From Stenopsyche tienmushanensis (Eukaryota; Arthropoda; Insecta; Trichoptera; Stenopsychidae), in contig WACJ01000501.1 in assembly GCA_008973525.1 (NCBI GenBank), positions 496,001-560,000 of the forward strand: DNA of 64,000 nt. Direction: 5' to 3'. Positions 11,925 through 54,009 of this stretch are shown here, in pieces (position 1 is the first letter of the stretch; each line of letters begins with the position of its first letter). A program made the position numbers and the translations under genes. The notes below the pieces were generated by a model. The model was given only the letters and a program-made list of their open reading frames with translations, had not been told where the DNA came from and did not search any database.

Positions 11925-13480
11925 CAAATGTTTTTATGCATTTAATTTCTTCAGAATTCCCATCTCATTTGTCATATGAAAATAATAATTGCCCGGCTTT
12001 AATTGTGAATGTGCAATATTTGAATATATATATAAAGAAAAGACTTCGTAACTCGTGATAACTGAAACAGTATTCTTCAAGCACTAAATCGCTCGGCAAC
12101 GTATTTATTTCTATAATTCCATAATTTTGTAAAAAAAAAAAAAAATGAAATGAATTAAATGAGCAAATTGAATCATCCATATCTATAATTGATTTCCTAA
12201 TTAGTGCAAAACAGACATAATGTGAAATAACACACTAATGACCAGCAGTGAAATTGATCAATTAGCATTTAATAAAGTTAACTTGTAAAAAAGGTTCATG
12301 TTGATGTATATATTTTTACATGAAATATATGTAATGTTTTTCTTAAGAAATTTGTCTCCAATTTATTCAAATTGATTAATTTACACTCATGTACACAATA
12401 CTCTTTTTCAACCTAACTAATCTAATCTCAATACAAAATAACCTAGTCCAAGTCGTGATATTTATACTAATAAGATTCCAGATGGAATCGACCGTCGACT
12501 TTGTTATTCCTAACACATTACTCAATAAATTCGGAGGGAAGTTTTTAGGTTTCGCATGGTTTTATTCATCAATTACCTTGAGAAAGAAAGAACCATCAAT
12601 AGTGAAATTTCATCTTGAGTGATGTGTTAATTTGACTACATTAGCAATACAAATGAATATTAATTAATTACTTGGTTCTACATTGCAAAAAAGAATCTAG
12701 CGTTTCTTGTATGGCATGTCTATGTTTATTACATAAAATGTGTCGATAACTGGCATAATAATCCAGCATGCTTTACTGTACTTATTCACAAGTAATCTTC
12801 GTCGTTTTCTTCTAACAATGCTATGCATTATTTGTGAAAAAAAGGGCTTTATCGATGACTTTCGACAGATAAATTTGGTACGCCAACAGCTTTTAAGACG
12901 TCACTTTCTTGAGACATGGAATGGTACTCCAATTACCGCAGCTCTTCTGCTGGCTGAGTTATCTAATATTTGAACATCACCGCAATCAACACTTTCAATG
13001 CCTGGAAATGGATAAAAGAACTCTTCTACTATAACGAATCCATACCCACCAGGGCCGCGATAAACAGGGTTTATCTGTATTTTAATAGAAAATATACAAA
13101 AGCGTATCGCATAAAATTAATTCAAGGATGGCCACAAGGTGTGTTAAAAACCTGTTAAAAAACGTCAACTTTCAGAATGGATAACATTTTTTTATTTAAT
13201 AAAAAAATAAGTATTCAGAACCCAACTATACAACAAATAAATATAAATGTAAATCGTAATGCTTTGAACTATTTATTTATGTTAAATGTGAGCTTTAAAA
13301 AACATTTTTAAATAAAGTTAAATCATTTCTACTACATTATGTTTGGAACATTCACAATAATGGCTTATGAAATCGCATCCATCTAATATTTTCATAAATA
13401 TTTCGATAACATAGTGCAAATCAATAATTTAACCATCATTATAAATAAAAAAAGAATATATGTTCATTAAGCTACATTGA
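11925..13480. other. PpV 3' UTR and AT-rich intergenic DNA
   Basis: No gene is recognised. Short open frames at 12389-12622 and 12740-12973 have no recognisable content. The region separates PpV (+) from DAPIT (-), which converge here. Confidence 0.5.
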
Positions 13481-13504
13481 TCCATTTATTTCTGATTGGA
13501 ATCC

Positions 13505-13739
13505 TCACTTCTTCTTTGGCTTTACCATGTTGTATAGAATTATAACTCCGACGACACCGTATGTCAATTTTGCAACCTGAAATAATAAGAATTCAAAAAT
13601 AAGATGTTTATTCCAATTGACTAACTTATCTTCTAAGAAATATATTGATTAAATATGAACTTACATTTGCTCTTCCTTTGAAAGTCGAACTGTTAAAGTG
13701 CTTTGATAAACCTGTCAGTTTTTCTGCCTCGTCTGCCAT
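13505..13739 (-). CDS. ATP5MK: ATP synthase membrane subunit DAPIT (USMG5 / subunit k)
   Basis: There are two coding exons, 13739-13665 and 13576-13505, joined by GT/AG borders (AAT|GTAAGT and TTTCAG|GTT), giving 48 residues. The protein starts MADEAEKLTGLSKHFNSST and contains the family signature GRANVAKLTYG, then a hydrophobic helix (VVGVIILYNMV) and a basic KPKKK tail. DAPIT is a tiny single-pass subunit of mitochondrial F1Fo ATP synthase that stabilises dimers. An AG immediately before AAG-ATG (13742-13743) suggests a further intron in the 5' UTR. An AATAAA on the minus strand at 13490-13485 lies 15 nt past the stop. It is easily missed because it is split and very short. Confidence 0.92.
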
Positions 13740-13759
13740 CTTCTAAAATATAAATTCCT

Positions 13760-16700
13760 TATGTTACAATAATAAAAAATATTATATATATATATTTTTA
13801 TATGAATGAAATAAATGTCAAAAAATTGAGTGTGACAATTTACGTTACATCATCAAAGTTTGCTAAATCGAATAAATAAATGCGCAAAGAGAGCACTTAT
13901 TATTAATAACCGTCAGTTGTAGATTCATAAAAATACATTTTATTCTATCCTAGCACTTTGCTCAGAGGAAGCAAAGAAAAATTAAGGCGATCGAATCGAA
14001 CATAACCTGTATTCAAGATGTAAGATTGTCAAACATAAAAAGTGATACGTATTATAAGTACTCTACAAAAGCGTACATATTATAAGTACTCGTTAAATAT
14101 AAAAAATATAACTAACTGCGACTTTAAGCGACGAACTGACTGAATAGAGCCGACTGAGGGTTATGTAAGTATTCCCTCAAGTTGTCACTTTTCGGACGTA
14201 AGAGCTCTAATGTCGACCATGTGGAAAAAAGTCGTAATAAAATCGATCGTCTCGTGAATTTAATTAAAAAATATATTTTATACTTTAAAAATGTCTTATA
14301 ATTCATTTTGAATGAAATATATTGTTATTAAATCAAATGTTGTCCTTATTTCGATCATTTAAATTCAAAATATTGAAACTGTCGCTTGGACCAAAACCTT
14401 TTGTCGTCAATGATTTGGTCGGCTTAAAGCTAGCCATAGTTTTGATTATTAAGACCCGCGAATTAAACAAAAGGCGGGCGATTTAGTAAGGAGAATTTGA
14501 ATGTGCGACTCATACTTTTTGGTTCAGTGACAGATCTCCGCCTCGGATGGAGGCCACATGACTCGTGATCGTCGCCAGTATCATAAAAGGTAAATAAATG
14601 CCGTATAGTGATAATGCTTCTTTTGATTGTATACCTTTTCATTCTCATGAACCCTCCTTTTTGGCAACACCCGTCGTTTCAAATCGTTGTCATTTCAAAA
14701 GCTTTATAAACTGAACATAGTTTTATAATTCGAGTATAATATATGAATGTATTCCTATAATTAAAATAACGCATCAATTGGAAGTACATAGTTTTATTTG
14801 TGTACATTAAAAGGAGTTATACATTTTTTTAACATAAAATGTGTACGAATTAATTACAATTATTTGTTTTAAAATCTATTGAATCACAATATGCAATACG
14901 GTCAATGTCAAATACATAAAGGATACAACGATCACAGCATGACTGATATAAAAATTGTAATTTAGTGCAGCTATATTTGTCATGTACATTATTTCAAGCC
15001 GTATACAAAAATAAATAAATAACCATAGCGAGAAGGACATACACACGCTATATGTATGCATATGAATATATATATATAATAATCACATCGACAAAGCATA
15101 TCGGCAACACTTAAAAAATGTATATTTTCGCTATCGATACATAAATTACAAAAAAACAATATAAATATATAAATAACGAGATCAATGTGTTTATTAGCAT
15201 TTTAAGCGATAATACATGAAAATATAAATTCATTTTGATAATCAGACGATCAGCAATAAAGAAATCTTATCGGGATAAACCCAGAATGTAAATACGTCCG
15301 ATAAATATAAAAAATATCGATTTAATTTAAATAATAGCCATGACATTCTATGAAGCATTCTAGAGTGAATTGTACATTCGTAATATAAATATAATTTCAT
15401 GATATGAAATATATCAGCCGTATAAATCATAAATGTTCAATGTTAGTCATTTTACAAAGTGCGGCAGGGAAAGTTTCTTGTCTTGACGTATTTTAATAGC
15501 GCACTTTTCGTGTTATTTTTAAAATAAGATAGTTTCCCTTCCGCATCATGTGCTTAAAAACGATGATGAAATCGGAGTAATGGCACTATCTGAGCGTAGA
15601 GAGTCAATTAAAAAGGGTCAGAATGCTCAATTTCAAATTTAAAGCCACAGAAATAATTATGCGCAGACGGATAGTATTTTATTATACGCGATAAAAGTGT
15701 AGCCTGAATCGGAAGAGTTTGAGAAAATTTATAATTATAAAGATCATGGTTTAATGATATTTTGAATTGTCGTCTCGATCCCAAGCATTCTTGTATTGTA
15801 TTAGTATTAAAATAAGAATAAAAACAACGTTAGTCATGATTACACGGCAATTACAAGCTTCATTGGAGTCTGCCGTCTCCACTGGATAGTCCGTGTAGCA
15901 TAAATATTGACTCGTTGAGTGCCTCGAATCATTCTGGGCTTGGGAAATCAGAGAATGGAGGCTTAGGACTGACGGAAATGGCGAAATGCATTGTCCAGTA
16001 GCTGGGACGCTCTTATACGGCTATAAGAGAGTAATAAATGCTTGCATATTTGGATGATGAGAAGATTCTTTTTGAATGCGAATATTTCTTTAAAAAATAA
16101 AAATGATTAAGCGAATCTGAAGATTAAAACAGCGTTGCTAGCCTTTACAATAGCTATTCTGGAATATATTATAGCAATATCTTTGGTAGTAAAAATTATT
16201 AATTTTCTATATAAATTAAATGAATACTAGTAATACTTTTATAGAAATTAATGACTTTTGCATCTACGATAAAAGTAGAAATGGTTTAAAATAGAACCCT
16301 AAGATTAAAATATAAATATATATACTTTCAAAATATAAACATGATATTTTTAAATAATAAAAAGTAAATTCTAAAGAGTGCTGCTAATTATGGCTAAAGA
16401 ATACGTTAGTTAAATAGATATCAGTGCGTCTAGATTATTTTTTATAATATCGCACATGCCGTAAGACGATAGAATTATTTCGTTAAAATGTTTCAATGCT
16501 CGCTACTACGCGTTAAAAATTTTGTTCAACGTTAATAAATGAAGATTCATCAACACCCTTTCGGATAAAACTTTAACAATTCAGTTGTCAATTGTTTTGT
16601 CAATTAAACCCGGTGCCGATTGGATAAATATATAAATTGACTATCATTATAAATCGAAGGCATTGTTGTTTTATATGAAAAATATATTCCAATCGACACG

Positions 16701-17314
16701 CGGGCGTTACTTTTAGGCAATCTCTTAGAATCAAAATATAACAATAAAAAGCTGCCCAACATCAAACAAAAATAGTTTTTGATTGAATTTCGTCACATTT
16801 AATAAATTACCAAGCTTGCTTATATTAGTTCATTGATCGCTTATCATTTAACTGTACCTAAATATCCTCTTTGATTAAAACTAGTGTGGTTTATGAGGTA
16901 TCCCAAGATGTGAACTGAGATAAATTCACAAATATATTGTACACTATTCGAATGATGTATAATCGAAAACAATCAACCGAATCAGCGAACAAACAAAGAT
17001 TGATTACTATTCGAAGAAGATCACTATTTCTTTTCAGATCGAAACGTTTCCAACAAAGCCTCGTGCCTTCAAAAATATTTTACATAAAAACTCTCAATTA
17101 ACACGTCATCCGTAACATTTCTAGACTCAAGCAACAAAGATACTTTTATTTATCACCAATTTGCTCAACAAACGATAATACGTAATATACATAACAACGA
17201 TTAAAGAAAATCAGGCCATTCGTTCCTCGGTCGAAAAGATCAAAAAATATGTACACGGAATAAAATAATACGATGTAAAAATGATACGAAAACATATATC
17301 ATTATATTAATAAT
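13760..17314. other. Intergenic DNA between DAPIT and the 3' end of HERC2
   Basis: No gene is recognised. A GC-richer patch lies at about 14460-14690, with one short MITE at 15460-15557 (annotated separately). The last few hundred bases before 17315 are probably the HERC2 3' UTR. Confidence 0.5.
15460..15557. mobile_element. Short MITE, GCGGCAGGGAAA terminal repeats
   Basis: The left end TGCGGCAGGGAAAG and right end AGTTTCCCTTCCGCA are inverted repeats. The interior TTCGTGTTATT..AATAAGATAG is shared with the copies at 18505-18923 and 23619-23760. Confidence 0.6.
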
Positions 17315-48219
<30,905 letters not shown>

Positions 48220-48309
48220 CTAGTTGTTGCAAAAATATGCTATTAATAAGGGTCCACGATGTATAGAAATCGTGCTTAAAATATAAATGTGCGTTGCAAA
48301 AAGCATTGT

Positions 48310-48740
48310 TTAAGAAGGGGTCCACAGACTACATAAGTTAAAGAACTGCTGATATAACATATTAACATTAGTGAAAAATGTACTGAGGATAGCCCCAAAA
48401 GTACCCGACTTAACAAAGAAAACGTGAAAAATAGTGAGAATCGTTGAGGTCCTCAAAATAGCCATCAAACGCCGAATCCACTTTTTCATTGTTGGCAAAT
48501 CTTTTACCATCGAGCCATTTCTTCAGGGTCGGAAAAAGAAAATAATCTGATGAATAGGACGCATGAGGAAGCCATTCGAGCTTTAATTCATTGATTTTGG
48601 CCATCGTGATAATGAATGTGTGAACTGGTGCTTTGTCTTGATGAAACAACACTTTCTTTTTAGTCAAATGCTGCCGTTTTTTTTTCATTTCATCACTCAA
48701 ACATTGATTGTTGATTGTCGGGTACTTCCAAGAAAATCTC
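48310..48740 (-). mobile_element. Mariner transposase C-terminal remnant upstream of HERC2
   Basis: The minus strand encodes KKKVLFHQDKAPVHTFIITM, then KLEWLPHASYSSDYFLFPTL and KKWLDGKRFANNEKVDSAFD. This is the mariner catalytic C terminus (F.QDNAPVH..., HP.YSPDL...DYFLFP.LK..L.GK.F), with the PDLAPS motif mutated and the end broken. It sits about 100 bp upstream of the HERC2 start codon. Confidence 0.88.
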
Positions 48741-48744
48741 TCGT

Positions 48745-50145
48745 AATATTGCTTTTATTCAGTATAGAAATATGTATAAACACAAGTAAACAAGCACATG
48801 GTAAATTAAAAATCGGCCAATACAAAGGAAATTATCACAGGAATATAATTCAAGCACATTTACATCAAACGCTAAATAAACGAGGGTAAACAAAAGAATT
48901 TTAACATCACAAAGGTTTATTTATTAAAGGGCTCATTTCAACAGCAGAATTTAAACACGCATTAATTCAAAGCCTTCAATTAAAAAGCCGTACAAATCAA
49001 ACGTTTAATAATCACCTGGAGAAAAAGACTCAAATCGGAGTAGAGCATTGAGATATCTAGACCCTACGAGTTCAACTGACGGCTTTCATGTGCAAAAATA
49101 CAAAGATTGAAGCGAAATATAAATTGTATTTACCTCATGTATGCACGTATAATAGTGAAACAAAGAGTCGACCGCTTCGAATGAATGAAAGTAAACAAAA
49201 TAAATGAAAGACGAACTTGAAATATTCAAATTTAGAGAGGTATTGAGAGCTCAAATTCAAATTGTTGACTGAGGGATTTCCATCCGTCTAATTTGATTAT
49301 ATTGAATGGTGAAAATTGAATAAAGACTGTGTGCATGGAAGGCTCACCGGTGACAGTCGAGGTCATCGTCCTGAGTAAGGGGCGGGGGCGGGGCGGGGGT
49401 GGGGGGCGCCGCCTCTATCGGCACATCCCGCTGTCAAACCGCAATCGCCCTAAACTTCACCCTTATTCAGCCCTAGGCCGCACAAACTAAACCATACTCT
49501 TCTGCACAAAAAAATACGGCTCTTTTTTCAATTGACGGTCGCCGACAGATAGTTCAGATGCCAAAATATCTGCACGAGCGAATGCAACATTTCCATGCAG
49601 TAGTCATATAGATACTTGCGGTGATAATTGATCTTAATTTCTAGCAAATATTTTTGGTCAACCAAACTTTTTACTTTAATTTATTTACAAAATATATTAA
49701 CGAAGCGCGAGATTTGTTATCTTCTTACACATTCACTTATTAATTCATATAAATATGCATTGAGCGAAAAATTGAAAATATATGATTTTGCATTCAAAAA
49801 TATTTTATTCTAATCCGAAATATAATATTGGAGTGGTTTTATTTTTTTAAATTTATTTTAGTCATTGTTTTAATATTATGTGTTTTTAAAATACTTTCAA
49901 TATTAATAAATTTCATAAAATAATATATTAATGCACGTTCATACAATATATATTTATGGGAGTCGTATAAATATTGCTTAAGGCCAAATTTATCTGCCGG
50001 TTCGCCGGTAGTGCGAGTGTATTTATTTTTAGTTATGTTTTATGGAAATAGAAGGCTCATTTCGGAGCTAAATCGCTCCAATCCACTCAAACTCTCATGG
50101 AGATAATCTATTCTTTAAAAATAAATAGACATCGGCGCAAATCAA
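48745..50145. other. Bidirectional upstream region between HERC2 and porcupine
   Basis: This shared intergenic gap of two divergent genes has no open gene. A G-run island at about 49378-49412 (repeated GGGG runs, then GGCGCCGCC) stands out in AT-rich DNA and is the best promoter-like or G-quadruplex candidate here. I see no TATA element that I would commit to. Confidence 0.45.
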
Positions 50146-51502
50146 ATGGAGGATTCCGACTATCCGTCGGTAACAGCCAGCTCTTACCTGCTACAATGCG
50201 GCCAGCCCACCTTCTTCGGAGGTTTTACCTTCGCCAAAGACATAATTTTGGTCAACGTGTGTCTCCACCTGCTCATTCAATATGTCGCATTGCCCGATTT
50301 CATCAAACACAATCTATCTCTATTCTTGGGAAGCTTTCTCCTGTACAGCAACGTCGGGTTCGCATTCCTGTGGACGGCCGGACTGACGATAGGATCCTAC
50401 TTCTTCCTCATGATACTCACTTTAGTCTGGAAGAAACGTAGAGGTCTGATCACGTCGGCTCTCGTCATCATCTTCCTTTTGAAGTCGGAATACTTTGTCG
50501 TGAATTCTAAAATGTGGCAACAGATACGCGGAATACAGATGATAGCAGCCATGAAGATCATCTCCGTCGCCATCGACCTCGACAACGGGTACATGAGAGA
50601 TGCACCGAGTCCCGCCGCCTTCGCCGGGTACATCATCTGTCCGGCCAACTGCATCCTGGGACCGTGGGCGTCTTTTCGAAAATATAATCTGTCCTTAGAA
50701 AAAAAATACCTGAGTAAAACCTGGATAAAAGCCATAATTTTAAACGCAATCGTTGCTCTATTGGCACTGTTCATGTCGAATTGTTTCATACCGTGGTACG
50801 TATCCGATGAAAGCTCCAAATGGATAGTCGCGTACAGAGATGCCCAGTCTTTCCGGGCGTCTCACTATTTTGTCTCGATCATGTCGCAAGCGTTCATGAT
50901 ATCCGGTTGTTTCGGAGAACAAAATGATAATACTTGGAGATGTGCAAGTGACCGATCCGTTCCAGATCGAACTTCCCCGTTCCCTGGTACAAGTTGTGAT
51001 ATATTGGAACATACCCATGCATCAGTGGCTCAAAACGTATGTGTTCAAAGTCTGCAAGCCTTACGGAAAGTTCATAGCGATATTCGCTACGTATTCCATA
51101 TCGTCGCTCTTGCATGGCTTGAATTTTCAATTGTCGGCGGCTCTTCTGAGCATAGGGATGTTTTCCTATGTGGAATACAAAATGAGAGCGAAGCTTTCGA
51201 GTACGTTCAACGTATGCTGTCTTGTAAATTCTTGTTCTAAAAATTGTGGTCATTTGTATAAAAAGAGTAATTTATTTGTATTCTTAATCAATTCAGTTTT
51301 TATGTTTCTTGCGATATTTCATTTAGCCTATTTGGGCGTGATGTTTGAAGCGTCCTTCGCCGTACAGGAGACTGGCTATTCTTACGCGCACACTTTGAAA
51401 AAATGGTCAGATTTGAATTTTGCCAGTCACACTATCGCTTTTGTGACGCATCTAATTTACATCTCGTTCAATAATATCACGAAACTATTGGTTAGCGTTT
51501 AA
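50146..51502 (+). CDS. por: Porcupine, Wnt O-palmitoleoyltransferase (intronless, one frameshift)
   Basis: The start is MEDSDYPSVTASSYLLQCGQ. After about 264 codons a single extra base near 50938 shifts frame, and the protein continues to the stop at 51500-51502, about 451 residues in all, the usual PORCN length. It is a multi-pass membrane-bound O-acyltransferase of the ER that palmitoleoylates Wnt for secretion. Recognisable features are LGPWASFRKY, SHYFVSIMSQA, DPFQIELPRSLVQVV, NIPMHQWLKTYVFK, the catalytic-His motif SSLLHGLNFQLSAALLSIG and the C-terminal IFHLAYLG, AYTLKKWSDLNFASH-like tail. The frameshift sits just before the WDVQVTDPF segment (TGG, extra A, GAT). Absence of introns contrasts with every other large gene here. 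An AATAAA overlaps the stop region. It may be a functional intronless gene with a sequencing error, or a retrocopy. Confidence 0.9.
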
Positions 51503-51854
51503 AATAAACTCGGAAAAAATTAAAAAGTTTCCTAACTAAGAAGAGCTATACCATTTCTTATGTTTTTAAATATAAATTAATTAAAATTACTTGCTACGTA
51601 TTAACGTTAACATTCTTAACTTTTGTATAAATTTTCAACCCTTTGAGGAATTGATAGTTTTAACCTTCAATCGCCCTTATTCATAGTACTAGATTTATAT
51701 CTTTCACACTCTCTATACTTAATTAACTGATTTTTTTTAACTTTAATCTCAATCCCATCTGTGGATACTTGTGAAATAGCTTTAAAAATAAATGATATTA
51801 TTGTGTATTTTCGTAACAATCTGAGGCAGATGCCTAAAAATGACATTATATTAT

Positions 51855-52035
51855 TTAACCCTAGATCACTAATTATTAGTCTCACAGAATACAGACGCGG
51901 AACGCATTTGATATGCATATTCCCGAACCATCTCGTCCCGCTCGGTACCTTGCTAAATTATTAACCGAGGTGTAATCACAAGCACATCAATCATATAATA
52001 TGTAGTGAAAATATAATTAAGTAATCTAGGGTTAA
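51855..52035. mobile_element. Complete piggyBac-like MITE with TTAA target duplication
   Basis: TTAA at 51855-51858 and 52032-52035 flank an element beginning CCCTAGATCACTAATTATTA and ending AGTAATCTAGGG. The subterminal TAGTCTCACAGA motif follows the left end. This is the best-preserved copy of the family in the window. Confidence 0.85.
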
Positions 52036-52499
52036 AATAAATCTCGAATTAAACCTAACAAATGCGTTAGTTGAATACGTCAATATTTTACTATACTTAA
52101 AGGCGTCTTTGGCAAACACTATTAATTTCACATAGAGTAGAAAATATCTATATCACACATTTTAATGTGTCGTTATTTTGTTTGGGTAGAGTTTAAATTT
52201 TTTAGTCTTAAAATCTTTCTCGCGTTGAGAATTTCCTAGATTAGATAATTTATTACTCTATATTTCACTATGGAATTTAAAATCTATCGACCGTTAGCGG
52301 ATGTATAAATATTTAAAAATTTTGTGATGAAAACGTCGTTTTTCTTTCTCTACTACATACAGTGAACCCTCGCGGTTAATCATAAATGAAAGCAATTCAA
52401 TAAACTGTCGACTAATTATTCTGATCTCAAATCATTGATCTTTTAACTTCTAATTCTTCAACAGCGATTTTAGATTACTTTTAATATTCACAGCCACCG

Positions 52500-52840
52500 A
52501 TAACGCGTTTCGCCATTTCTGTCTATCCTGAGCCTCCTCCCTTTAATTGCCCAGGCTCAGACACAGCCCTGTGATGTAAACCTCTAACATTCACCCTCGA
52601 TATGACCATATTTTTGGCTTTTTCATAGTTAATTTTCAGCTCCGTCAATAGACGCCAAAGTTTCCGATGTCAATTTAGCTACAATATCTATGTTATAAGC
52701 GAAGGCTAAATGCATTGCATCATCATTCCATGGATGTGCACGTCCCGATCTCTCGTAATTGCCTCAAACGCAGTATTAAAAAATAATGTCTGACTCCCAT
52801 CATCACTTCAAAAGGCTCTGACAAGGTGTTCGGCCCAATC
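52500..52840 (-). mobile_element. RTE-like reverse transcriptase debris
   Basis: Minus-strand frames with stops read LAFAYNIDIVAKLTSETLAS, like the FADDIDII/GRS.R.V region of RTE reverse transcriptases. Upstream comes NTAFEAITRDRDVHIHG, like the L.F.IALE...R....G.I region. The YADD core is mutated to AYNID. Confidence 0.6.
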
Positions 52841-53701
52841 GTCAGGCATTTGCCAGACACGACACCCATGCTACACGAGCCCTCCCTGCCTACTTATCTG
52901 TTGCAGCCGTTGAGGCAGCTCGACGCCTCAACATTCATGTCTCGAAAGTATTGTGCCAGTACTTGTATGCTAAAAAGCGCTTTGTCGTTTTTCCACATCC
53001 AGCAAACCTCTAACATTCACCCTCGATACGACAGTCCATTCTTCTTCACACAAACAGCTTAGTTTGCCGTATAAATTAAAAAATACGTAACTCTTCAATT
53101 GATTCTTATTGTCTTGAATACAAACCGTGCCAAATAAAAGGATTATTAAGCGATTGACCGATCAAACGAGGGTTGACTGTATGTGACGTATAATCTTTCT
53201 TCTCAATTTCATCCGTTCTAGCTAATTAAATATATCAGATCGAACTAATAATTGCCAATACAAATAGATTTTAAAGAATGCAGAGTTTGTACTTGCTGTA
53301 GATATTGAAATTTTTCCAATTTTATAAAGCGTAGAATAAGTATACACGAGAGCCAAACATTTTATACAACCACCGTTAATATTTCAATAGAACGAACGAT
53401 TCACAATGATGCCCTTATAATAGACTGAGCGTTAAGTAATTGGATTTCATTGAAGGATTCGTATTTTAATTTGACTCGAAGAAACAAATACCCTGTACAA
53501 ACCTCATATATCTTAGAATAGAATTAGAATAATGTAAGATTGTTTAGCGTTTAATAAAGGGCCAATTTAACCAAATGCATTTCAAAACTCTGAATTGTTA
53601 TATGTCTTTTTTCGATATTGTTGCCGGTGAAATATTTTCTTTGATATCTCGTTAACTGATTTTTTTCTGACTGTATGTGAATAAGGTGTTGCTGCATATT
53701 A

Positions 53702-54006
53702 TGGGGACCGGAAAATTAATCAAAATGTTTCAATAAATCCTTTGATTTTTCACTGAAAAACTCGTCACAATTCACAATGCATCGAAGACGATCCCTAACT
53801 GTAGACTGTGGACAGCCAATCTTCAACGATAATTCCTCTATTACCACAGATGACACCCGTTTAGTTTCAGAATATTCCCGTAAATATCGGTGATTTTTTT
53901 CAGTGCTTTGTCTGCATTCGTCGAACAAAAATATCATACAATGGGGGCGCAAGTGCGCTTAGAAGAGTTCATCTAGGGAAATTTTGATTACTTTTCGGTC
54001 CCCCCT
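53702..54006 (-). mobile_element. Mariner-derived MITE with TA target duplication
   Basis: TGGGGACCGGAAAATTAATC at the left pairs with GATTACTTTTCGGTCCCC at the right as inverted repeats of about 24 bp. TA flanks are at 53700-53701 and 54007-54008. An internal minus-strand frame contains EELSLKIGCPQSTVRDRLR, resembling a helix-turn-helix of a mariner transposase N terminus. Confidence 0.75.
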
Positions 54007-54009
54007 TAT

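Larger units (their letters stand above)
51510..54000. other. Intergenic DNA with MITEs and a retroelement fragment
   Basis: No host gene is seen between porcupine and brahma here. The elements found are annotated separately. The open frame at 52826-53062 lies on the antisense side of retroelement debris. Confidence 0.5.

Noticed and set aside
50397..51253. Minus-strand frames of 140, 86 and 119 codons over porcupine
   Set aside because: They are antisense to a well-conserved coding sequence and carry no recognisable content.
50146..51502. Two separate overlapping genes at the porcupine locus
   Set aside because: The two frames encode the N- and C-terminal halves of one conserved enzyme and meet at a single-base insertion.
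52826..53062. 78-codon frame on the plus strand
   Set aside because: It lies next to RTE-type retroelement debris on the opposite strand, with no conserved features.
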